A DNA stretch of 64,000 nt from Acanthosepion esculentum (lineage: Eukaryota; Mollusca; Cephalopoda; Sepiida; Sepiidae): positions 7,501 through 71,500 of the forward strand of contig OZ038511.1 in the NCBI GenBank assembly GCA_964036315.1, given 5' to 3'. The position numbers and the translations under genes are program-made. Positions within the stretch are counted from its first letter, which is position 1; the number at the start of each line of letters is the position of its first letter. This document shows, piece by piece, positions 55,457 through 64,000 of the stretch. A model generated the notes under the pieces. It had not been told where the DNA came from. It made no database searches and worked only from the letters and a program-made list of their open reading frames with translations.

Positions 55457-56300
55457 TTACAACCCTTTCGTTGTAAAGTAGCACATTATCGCATAGAGAA
55501 AAGCTGTTCGATATTTGCTCATTTTTTCTGCTATTTCTGCTTTTGTTTCTTTTATAAATTCGTCATTTTTGGCTTCATTTTTTATGTCTTGTAGTGTGAC
55601 TGGGAGGTTTCGGACTGTACAACTTAGTACTGTCCTGATATCTTCATCATTTCTTAGGGCTGCGATTACTGTATCTTCCAATGGCTCTGTCTTTGTTGGT
55701 ATAAGTCTCAACAGACCATCCGCATACCCGATCTTTTTCGTTGGTAAATATTCCAATCTGAAATTGTATTTCAGAAGAATCACTCCCCATCTTAGTAACC
55801 TATTTGCAGTGTAAACCGGTAGACCTTTTTTCAAACCAAAACTTGTTTGTAATGGATTGTGATCCATCTGCAGAGTAAAAAATCTGCCATAGATATACCT
55901 ATGAAACCTTGTGACTGCGAAGATGATTCCCAGAGCTTCTTTCTCTATTTGTGAGTAAGTAGGTTGGTAGTAGGGTTCAAGAAGCATGTGCGATGGGTTT
56001 TATTGTCCCATCTGGCATTTTATGTAATATACATGCTCCGACTCCATAGGCGCTCGCGTCACTTGCTACAATTATTTCTAGTTTAGGATCGTAGTGTGCC
56101 AAAAATAAATCCGATGTTAACGTCTTAATTATTTTGTCAAATGATTCCTGGAATTGATCTGTCCACTGCCAAACTTTTTCTTTCTTTAGCAGCTCGTTCA
56201 GTGGTGCACAAAGTTTATGCATGTGAGGTATGAATTCCTGGTAGTAATTTACTAAGCCTAGAAAACTTTGTAGTTCTGTTATGTTCTTAGGAACTGGCAT
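55457..56300 (-). pseudogene. copy D RT connection and RNase H
   Basis: Minus strand: TELQSFLGLVNYYQEFIPHM, EIIVASDASAYGVGACILHK and GTIKPIAHAS then TGA. After a frame change near 55980 it continues QIEKEALGIIFAVTRFHRYI and FTLQMDHNPLQTSFGLKKGL, then LRWGVILLKYNFRLEYLPTK. Catalytic acidic residues (SDAS, EKEA, MDHN) are present. Confidence 0.85.
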
Positions 56301-56382
56301 TTTTTTTTTATTGCTGTTGCCCTTTCAGGGTCTGGTCGTCTTCCTTCTTGATCTATGATATGGCCAAGGTATTTAATTTCCT

Positions 56383-57003
56383 TCATGAAAAAAAATCGCA
56401 TTTGTTTTCTTTTACTTGGAATCCATAGCTTTGTATTCTCTTAAACACCTCTTGTACATGTTGCCAGTATTGTTCAACGCTTTCGCTGTTTATCAATACG
56501 TCATCCAGGTATGCAATCGTGTACTCTAGTCCGACAAGCATCGTATCCATTGTCTGTTGGAATATAGCCGGCGCGACCTTAATCCCAAATGGTAATCTTT
56601 GGTATTTGCACGATCCTTTGTGTGTGTTTATGCACAGTAGTTTTGAACTTTCCTCATTGACTGGAATTTGCAGGTACGCTTCACTTAAATCTATTTTTGA
56701 AAAAAATTTTCCGCCATTTAATTTAGTGAATACTTCTTCTGGACTGGGTAGAGGATAGTGGTAGTCCTTTATTGCTGTGTTCAAACCCATAGAAAAATCA
56801 GTGCAAACTCGAATTTCTCCTGATTTCTTTTTGACGTAGACTGTCGGTGCGGCCCATTTACTGTATTCTACTTTTGTCAATATGCCAGTGTTTTCGAGTC
56901 TAGTTAATTCTTGATCAATTTTTTCTATTGACGCAAACAGTATGCTCCTTTTTTTCTTGAAGATAGGTTGAACGTTTTCTTTTATTTCGATATTTGCTGC
57001 CAT
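56383..57003 (-). pseudogene. copy D reverse transcriptase
   Basis: A 206-codon minus-strand frame: EIKENVQPIFKKKRSILFAS, TKVEYSKWAAPTVYVKKKSG, RVCTDFSMGLNTAIKDYHYP, GGKFFSKIDLSEAYLQIPVN, RLPFGIKVAPAIFQQTMDTM and EYTIAYLDDVLINSESVEQY. The first Asp and YLDD are intact; copy B has YFDN in the same place. The frame ends in the eight-A run at 56388-56395, beyond which the expected thumb continues in another frame up to the ten-T run at 56300-56309. Confidence 0.9.
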
Positions 57004-57144
57004 CTTCTTACATCTTCAGAGACCTGCTGAAAATACTTTGGGGAAACTCGTTTTTAGTTTCTCTTTTAATTTGTCTGCCTCGGTTGATAAGCTTTTTACA
57101 TTTTGGCAGTACGTACTTATTGGTAAGTCCCACAGTTCGAATTT

Positions 57145-57399
57145 TTGCATCTAGTCCGTTCCGAATAGGTTTTCTGTATTTCTCAACATGTACATTTTTA
57201 ACTTTTTCGCCATTCCATTAAATGTTACATTTGTAATTACTTCACCCTTGAATTTTATCTTTCTCCCCGTAACTGATCTAGCAATTTTATCCATTTTTAA
57301 CATGGCAGGTTTATTCAGTTTTCTCCATGTTTGTATGTTTAGAATAGTTAAGTCCGAGCCAGAATCCAGCTGTAGCCTGACTTTTGTTTTGCATTTCAA
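57145..57399 (-). pseudogene. copy D aspartic protease
   Basis: The minus-strand frame has KVRLQLDSGSDLTILNIQTW with the catalytic DSG intact, then SVTGRKIKFKGEVITNVTFN and LRNTENLFGTD. It ends at a stop near 57151, before RT. Confidence 0.82.
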
Positions 57400-57832
57400 C
57401 TTGTACGTATTTTCTTATGTTAGTCTCATCAGCTTGGTTAGTCCTTGTGATTCTTATTCTGCGTTTGCTTTCTCTTCTAGACCAACAATGAGAACTTTTG
57501 TGTTAGACAAGTTTTAAAATGGTATGTACAGTCTTTAAACCAATGCTAAGTCCCACAGCAATAGCATGGACTGGGTGGTAGTTTTTTCTGATACTGACTT
57601 TTAGAGTTAGAAAATTTTGTTTTACCTGTTCTTGTGGGGGGAAAATTGGTTTCTGAGGAGGGAAAGTTGGTTTGTCTTCGTACTTTATGTATGTGCATGG
57701 TGCCAGCTTCTTCTGAGTCTTTCTTCTGATGCATCTCTAGCAGTCTTCGGCTAGTTTTTGAAGTGTCAAATCTTGTTCACTCTCCAATTTAGTAAGGATT
57801 CTGCATCTCATTTCTGCGTCTTTGGAGCAACA
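57400..57832 (-). pseudogene. copy D gag C-terminal remnant
   Basis: Minus strand: MRCRILTKLESEQDLTLQKL near 57812-57755 (copy B: RRILNKLENESNLTLQNLAK), then the 62-codon frame 57734-57546 ending PPSPCYCCGT, and HWFKDCTYHFKTC. This is the nucleocapsid zinc knuckle with a stop after GT. Everything upstream is missing, and the junction with Tc1-like DNA is at about 57825-57835. Confidence 0.72.
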
Positions 57833-58395
57833 CTTGATGGGCCCGATAGATGGTGCAAAGGCTGGGTAATGAATGGACAGAATTGCCATCAGCATTTGAG
57901 ATGCCAACAAGGCGGTGGAGGCATAATGATCTGGGGTGGTATTATTGGAAAAACATTAGTGGGCCTATGGAGAGTACCAGATGGCGTCAAAATGACTGCT
58001 GATGCATACATAACGTTTATGAAAGGACATCTTTGGATGAAAAGGCAATGAGTTGCTTTCAGAAAGGCCATTGTTTTTATGCAAGATAATGCTCCCTCAC
58101 AAGACTACTGAATATTTTAAACAGTTAGTCTTCGATGGACCTCGAAAAATTAAGTAGCCAGCAAATTCTCTGCATTTGAAACCAATCGAAAACCTTTGGA
58201 GCATCATGAAGCGAAGACTGTACACCAATGGATGACAATTCACGAGCAGCACTGAGTTGTGGGAAGCAATTCTTGACATATCTCGCGGCATTACAGCAGA
58301 TGACATCCTACAATTAACAAATTCTACGGATCGTCGACTTCTTCAAGTAATTTCAAAACAGGGAAAGCACATTCACTATTAATTTGTTTAAAACT
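57833..58395 (+). pseudogene. Tc1-like transposase, C-terminal part
   Basis: Plus strand: RWCKGWVMNGQNCHQHLRCQ, GGGGIMIWGGIIGKTLVGLW, ADAYITFMKGHLW, then FMQDNAPS (catalytic Asp), SLHLKPIENLWSIMKRRLYT (the usual SPDLNPIENLW, with PIEN Glu kept and PD lost), ELWEAILDISRGITADDILQ and LLQVISKQGKHIHY before TAA at about 58380. The N-terminal DNA-binding half is absent. Breaks are near 58048 and 58105. Tc1 enzymes move elements by cut and paste at TA. Confidence 0.82.
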
Positions 58396-58728
58396 GTGCC
58401 TTTGTTTGTATCTGTTATTATTTGTTTGATTATCTTATTTATTAGCTTCTTTTGATCATAAACATTCATACGCAACATTAATAAACGTTTTGTTTGCTCA
58501 ATTCTGGGAATTTTACTAAACCTTTCTAATAATTTGGCACGCTCAAATCACCGTGCTGATAACAAATATGCACCAGTTTGTTTACATTGCGCAGTCAGTA
58601 CGAAAATTTCAGTGATTCCGCAGGTCAGTGTTGCCAACATTGTGTGAAACTTTTGTGTGACTTGATTGGAGGGTTTTTGAAATATTAGAAAAAAAGTTAT
58701 CTCGATAATAATTTGGCACGAAGTGTAT
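58396..58728 (+). repeat. Tc1-like 3' end with terminal repeat
   Basis: Noncoding tail ending aataatttggcacgaagtg at 58728, followed directly by TATA. The inverse reads CACTTCGTGCCAAATTATTA, the usual style of a Tc1-like terminal repeat, with TA as target. An internal echo, taatttggcacgctc, occurs at 58530. The left end was not found. Confidence 0.72.
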
Positions 58729-58952
58729 ATATACACACACACACACATATATATATACACACACACACACATATAAATACACAGATATCTGTATATACAT
58801 ATATACACATAGCCGAATATACATATATATACACACACATACCCGTATATACATGCATTTATACACACATACCCGTATATACATGCATTTATACACACAT
58901 ACCCGTATATACATATATATATATATATATACACACACATACCTGTATATAC

Positions 58953-58983
<31 letters not shown>

Positions 58984-59119
58984 TACCCATATATACATAT
59001 ATATACACACACACATACCCATATATACATATATATACACACACACATACCCATATATACATCCATATCCATACATACATCCCCCTATGTATGTACATAT
59101 GAAGACACACACACATATA

Positions 59120-59154
<35 letters not shown>

Positions 59155-59303
59155 CCCACTCACCCATATATGCACACATACACACCCATATATATACACA
59201 CACACACACAAACACATACCTATATATATATATTTACACACGCTCTATCTCTGATATTGAGCACTTTATCCCATAAATATAGCACACTTTAAGACTATAT
59301 TTC

Positions 59304-59362
<59 letters not shown>

Positions 59363-59400
59363 TCATATTTTTACACGCACACACATATATATATATATAT
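58729..59400. repeat. TA/CA-rich tandem array with higher-order units
   Basis: Runs of (CA)n and (TA)n are organised in repeats: a 30-bp unit with acccgtatatacatgcattt appears twice at 58841-58900 with variants to about 58960, and a 39-bp unit with acacacatacccatatatac recurs at 58976-59060. A long (TA)n lies at 59308-59358. The long Tyr/Ile/Cys/Val frames on both strands are artefacts. Confidence 0.9.
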
Positions 59401-61950
59401 ACATACATGTATATATACATACATACCCATTCATATGTGTGTGTGTGTGTGTGTGTGTATGCATTTGTGTATGAATATGTACATACCTGTATAAAGGCTA
59501 TTATAAACAGAACTACTGTAAGCCTAAGATCATGTTGCTTTATCTACGTTTCATTTGTAATGTTTAAACTAATATCGGATGAATATTCTTAAATTTAATT
59601 TAGAAGCATTTTATCTTTCACCAACAGCAAAAACAATTTTTAACAAAAACAATGTTAAAATCAGCCCTAGGTGTGTTAATAAACGGTTAATGTATGACTG
59701 AAAGTTTTGTATAGTGAGCGTGCACATATTCATGTAATTATGTTAAATTATATTTTGGTCCCACTGAAAATCCTTGGAACATTCATTTTTACCATCATCG
59801 AATAGCTTTCAGCAATATTAATTATAAAAACAGCAATACTCTCTTTAAACATTTCTGGCAATTAAAGAATGATGGTAACTCACCTTTTATCAACTGGGAT
59901 ATTACAGCAGGAATCACAAATTATAAAGGGAAAGAAAATAGATGTAACTTCTGTTTCGTTGAAACACTTAAATAACCATAGCTTCTTAAAGAAGAGAAAT
60001 GAGTTGATGGTTACATGTAGGCATAAAAATAAACATCTGCTTAAATACGTTGATTGAAATGAATTACAGTTTCTTGTTAGTTTTAAAAAAGAAAATTAAT
60101 ATATATATATATATATATCCCTTTAATTTTAAATGCCAAATATCATTTTTCAAATTATTAAAACTGTAATCACAGTATAATATATAACTGCGGTCACTGG
60201 ATATATTTTTTTAAAATTTAAACTATGTAACTGTCAGTCTATACTCAGCATGTGAAGATTATGTTTTGCATGAAACTCTAAATTGTGCTACTATCAATGA
60301 GGGATGTGTGTTTGTGTGTGTGTGTGCATATGTATGTGTGTGTTATTTCCCTTCACAAGAGAATTTTTCTTTAATCATTTATGATAAAAACAAAAATATG
60401 AATCATGACTGTTTCTGATCATCGAATCTTGATAAAAACCTGAACATGCTGTCCTCAAAGTCATTTGATCTTCTGTAACATTTTTGCTTTACTTAATTAT
60501 CAAGAAAAATGTAACAAAGCAGAATATTCCAGAAAATGAGGACCCAGAAGTGATGTTCAAATAAAGCCAGTTACAGGAATCATATCAGAAAGAACCGTTG
60601 GTGAACTGATGGAAATGATACCATAAGAAAGGATTTCCAATGAAAATCTTATCAAGTTGCCAAATTTGATGAATCAAAAATTTGTCATAAAAAAAAAAGA
60701 ATCATTCAATTGATTCATGAATACTTGTAGCTTCACACATATACAGAAAAATTATAACATTTTTTGTTATGATTCTTATTCAGTTTATCTTGTTTATACA
60801 TGTCAAGAGTCGAATCATCATTTCCCTTATATTCCTTTGGCAAGGAGGAGTTCCTCTTAAGTATGGAGAACCAAATTTGAATTCTAGTCAAGTTCATTAC
60901 ATTCACTTAATGCACAAATGCCATTTGGCTAAGCTATGAACCCATCTCCTCTCCCTGTCACATCAATGATTTTACTTATAGGCAAGCCATCTAGTAAAAT
61001 CATTATTATCCTCAAAAAATTGCTAATGCATTATCCAATAATTATTCTTACAATTCAAAATATGTTTCAGCTTTAAATAACCCACAAAGGGTTGATAAGC
61101 CATAAAAAACAAATCAAAACCACTCAAATTGCTTCTTCCTCAGAATTGTCAATTTGTGGAACTCCCAAGAGGATACTTCCCTAATCACTAGAATCTTAAC
61201 CATTATGTAACCTACATGACCTCCTAATATACACTTCTTTCCTCCTCCTCCTCTTATACTCTTAAAATAACCTCATTCAATAACCCTCTACCTTGAGTAG
61301 TTCTTGTGCTTCTTTGTTTTGGGTGAACAATAGAATATAAAAGAAAGAAGACTGGGAACATTATACTTAATCTTATATCTGACATTACATTTTATTTCAC
61401 TTTTGTACTTGGACAGTTTCTGTCAGCCAGTGTGCGTGGGTGCTCATTAAAAATGGACAATACATTCTTATCTATGATGTCTGAGAGTCACTCTGCCAAC
61501 CTTACTGGCGTAGGTGTTGATATAACTGCATGTAATATAGTTCATTTCAATGCTTGTAATCCAGGTGCAGCTAGTTCAGTCACACTAATCTGTATTTGAT
61601 AACAGATATCACAGGTCAACATTGCACCTGGATCCCTTGATGGCCTCATGTGATATTGAGTGCAAAATCAATTCTGGTAGAATATGGTGTGTGACACACA
61701 CTATATACTTTAAAATATGGAGGTGTAATATTTCCAAAATTATTGCTTTATAAGGATCAAAATTAAAATGTCATTTAATAATTTTCAGGTATTCTAGTTT
61801 TAAGTCATATAAATTCTAACTTGAGTCTTGAACTTCCTTTGGTTACAGATTCAAAACTGTCTCCATGGACCCTCGGGTAAAATGTTTTTTTTTCTCTTTT
61901 TTATTTAATTAAAAAGATTTGGGGAATTGGCACTTATATATCATGAAATC
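59400..61950. other. no recognisable gene
   Basis: (GT)n at 59437-59460 and 60307-60345, and a short (TA)n at 60098-60118. Otherwise AT-rich DNA without motifs. Confidence 0.5.
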
Positions 61951-61954
61951 AAAG

Positions 61955-62125
61955 CCAGCTTTGGGATGGTCAGGTGTAGGCCTGCTACTGGTAACATGTA
62001 ACCCAGTACAACCTGTCACATGGATGGATGGTCAGTGTCTAAACCAGCTCCCCCACTAGCTTGAGGAGGATGGCACAGGACAAAAAACCAAACCTGTCAA
62101 AGGGCAGATGAGCTTCTTATAGGAG
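61955..62125 (+). mobile_element. LINE leader-like fragment
   Basis: ggtcaggtgtaggcctgcta, ctggtaacatgtaacccagt, gtgtctaaaccagctccccc, gaggaggatggcacaggaca and ggagccaatggccatgc, in that order. These resemble the noncoding leaders of molluscan LINEs of the E1/E2 type as I know them. There is no coding part in the fragment, so class is uncertain. Confidence 0.35.
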
Positions 62126-62135
62126 CCAATGGCCA

Positions 62136-62159
62136 TGCATATATATATATATATATATA

Positions 62160-62207
<48 letters not shown>
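62136..62207. repeat. (TA)n microsatellite with one GC interruption
   Basis: About 35 TA units, with gcatat at 62161. Confidence 0.95.
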
Positions 62208-62210
<3 letters not shown>

Positions 62211-62599
62211 ATAGAATAGTGTCTCAAGCCTTGAATAACACTCTTTCTAAGAATGTCATCTCAATAATGTTTAAGCTGGACATTAAGATGAACATCCAGC
62301 CTGATAAAATCTTGCCTCAAATAATTATGACCAATCCTTTCAGGCATAGCCCATATTGCTTTGTTCAAGATTAATTTCAGTTCTGCCTCAACAAAAAACA
62401 AACTCTGCTATGTATGTATGCATGTAAGTTATGAACTCAATTGTGTCAGACATTTTAATAAAGTTTTGTCATTAGTACGTGTAAATGTTCAATGATAATT
62501 TTTCCAACTGAAAATCAACAATGAGCAAAAGTATCTGCAGAGAATTGTCTAAAATCCTCCAAGCAAACAAAAGTAAATTGTAATAGCTGTCTAATGCTG

Positions 62600-62880
62600 T
62601 CAATGTTCTCCTCTGACAATTCCATGTAGAGACCACTCAACATCTTTAATTAAATTGCACTGACATTTCCACGTGACATCTGCAAAGTTTTCAATCAAAT
62701 TTCTAAATTTTCTCTTTTGTTGCATGGAAAATGCCTTTCTATTGTTCTTGTGATATATTCTGTTGTGGCTCCCAGATTGGAACACACATCTAAATTGATT
62801 GATTGCAGATGGCCTGCTGCCTCATTCACCTCCTCACGTGACCAATCAACAATTGCTGTGTCATTAACAGATACAATCAT
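62600..62880 (-). pseudogene. unidentified protein-like remnant
   Basis: Two minus-strand frames overlap and may form one sequence with a shift near 62700: MIVSVNDTAIVDWSREEVNE...LGATTEYITRTIERHF, then MQQKRKFRNLIENFADVTWK...IKDVEWSLHGIVRGEH. The composition is protein-like (mixed charge, few low-complexity runs), unlike other short frames nearby. I do not recognise the family. It could be a transposon protein piece, an exon with a break, or chance. Confidence 0.3.
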
Positions 62881-62929
62881 CTGGAATCAAACCAAATCTC
62901 TTATTGGTCAAGCATTCTTAGATTAAAAG

Positions 62930-63600
62930 ACTTTCTCCACACAGGAACCAGGCCACTTAGAGATTTGAGCAGTCCTCTATCTTGGTTCATTCACAGGCAG
63001 CAATTTTGGCTTAGAAAGCAAAATTCATTCATCTTTATTCTCTCTCTTCAACCTTCTATTCCTCTTCTCACTCTTAACTAGTTTTTTTCTTTCACCCTCT
63101 CCACTTCCTAATTTTCTATCAGGTTGTCTTCACTCTCTTCACATTCAGTGCTTTTCTTAAAGCAGAAAATTACTTCTCCTTTACTGGAAATTTTCCGATC
63201 CAATGGAAAAATCAAATTCCTATCAATGAAATGTTCAATATTCTTAACTCAATAGGGAATCTTATCTTTCTCTGTTGACAGTTCCAGTTGCTTCAAGTTT
63301 TAAAAGCTAAAAATTACTTCCAGAGTTCTTAACATTTCACTTTAGCCATTATTGTATAAACTCATTTGAGCTTCATATTTTATGTCTACAGAATGGCCAT
63401 GGCTAACAGCCTCTGAAATGAACAATTGTAGCACTAAATAGAATTAATGAACTAGCCAAAGCAATTTGAAAACCTTAACTGAAGGGCAGGAGCTTTTCTT
63501 GTTAAAGGTGCTGTGTATGGGAGCATTTTTCAAACAGCAACTAAAAATGAAAAAAATTAATATTAAATCTTTTTCATCTGCAATATAAGCTTTTCATGTG
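62930..63600. other. no recognisable gene
   Basis: Pyrimidine-rich then AT-rich DNA with no motif. Confidence 0.45.
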
Positions 63601-63611
63601 CAATATATAAT

Positions 63612-63825
63612 TAAAAATCATCTGCCTTTTTACCGGGTGCAAGCCAAAAAGATTTTCCTAATGTGTCTGCATATGGCTAAAATTCATCTGCCTTTAGCAT
63701 GGTCAAATCAAAAAGACTTCCCTAGTGTGTATATTGCTAAAATTCATCTGCCTTTACCAGGCCCAAGTCAAAAAGATTTTGATGATGTGTATTGCTAAAA
63801 TTCACCTGTTTTTACCAGACAAAAG
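63612..63825. repeat. minisatellite, 3.5 units of 58-66 bp
   Basis: Units start with aaaaWtcatctgcctttW at about 63612, 63678, 63738 and 63796, each with caagtcaaaaagattt-type middles and tgtgtMtattgct ends. The first two units are multiples of three, so a frame repeats (AKIHLPL...QKDF), but the third is 58 bp and the frame stops. Confidence 0.8.
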
Positions 63826-64000
63826 TTGGATTTTAAAAAAAATGGTTAGCAGCTTAATAGTGGCAGAAAAGGCACAATAAAATGCCTGTCTGGCTACTAC
63901 TCTGTGGTGTAGTAAAGAGCCCTATTTTAAAATTGCTGAATTATAATCATTGTTTGAATGATTGGCTTTCTGCTCTAAGCTGACAAAAGTAAAAACAAAT

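Larger units (their letters stand above)
54080..57832 (-). mobile_element. Ty3/Gypsy retrotransposon copy D (5' truncated)
   Basis: Minus strand: gag end, protease, RT, RNase H, integrase, basic tail, polypurine tract (GGAAGAGGAG) and 3' LTR. It is related in protein to copies A and B but has a different LTR. The 5' LTR and most of gag are absent; gag stops where a Tc1-like fragment begins. All catalytic motifs that I could check are intact, so it was probably the youngest Gypsy copy here. Confidence 0.88.

Noticed and set aside
58548..59254. Overlapping frames of 75-210 codons on both strands
   Set aside because: Produced by the TA/CA array. Such repeats stay open in many frames by composition alone.
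1..64000. Host protein-coding exons, tRNA and rRNA genes
   Set aside because: I scanned for conserved domain words and tRNA-like boxes and found only transposon proteins and degraded SINE-like heads. A small or rapidly evolving exon could still be missed.

Overview
This is AT-rich, intron- or intergenic-type DNA from an animal genome. The mix of Ty3/Gypsy, Penelope-like (PLE), several non-LTR LINE families, Tc1/mariner relics, short terminal-inverted-repeat elements and very many long (TA)n tracts resembles a cephalopod (octopus-like) or other molluscan genome. That assignment is inferred from repeat style and not proven. I found no convincing host exon, rRNA, tRNA or CRISPR. Nearly everything recognisable is a mobile element or its debris.

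Layout. 0-4 kb: a broken mariner transposase, a diverged direct repeat, a PLE 3' end and a mariner-like end. 6.4-10.7 kb: Gypsy copy A on the minus strand, with an in-frame gag-RT deletion fusion, interrupted by fragment C (plus strand). 13.1-17.7 kb: Gypsy copy B (plus strand), with both LTRs and a 5-bp target duplication but dead catalytic sites. C carries the same flank and target site as B, so C looks like a copied piece of the B locus. 20.4-26.5 kb: LINE fragments on both strands, a SINE-like composite and a long palindrome. 26.6-30.3 kb: a PLE split by a LINE (E1). 31.9-39 kb: a LINE tail, a 270-bp foldback, a dead Tc1-like transposase and a longer LINE (E2) of the E1 family.

40-51 kb: a TTAA-flanked MITE, an LTR-like block with an internal repeat, two copies of an unnamed ~500-bp repeat (R1), a second SINE-like composite, an A-rich minisatellite and a second TIR element. 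51.5-58.7 kb: two PLE pieces facing each other across a (TA)n tract, then Gypsy copy D (minus strand, best preserved pol), whose gag ends at a Tc1-like transposon fragment. 58.7-64 kb: a large TA/CA tandem array, a LINE leader-like fragment, an unidentified protein-like remnant and a ~60-bp minisatellite.

No gene here is likely to act in a host pathway. The interest lies in the nesting history and in three repeat groups that I cannot match to a name: the tRNA-like plus hammerhead-like composite, R1, and the TIR elements. Coordinates of degraded elements are approximate, because they come from reading alignments by eye.
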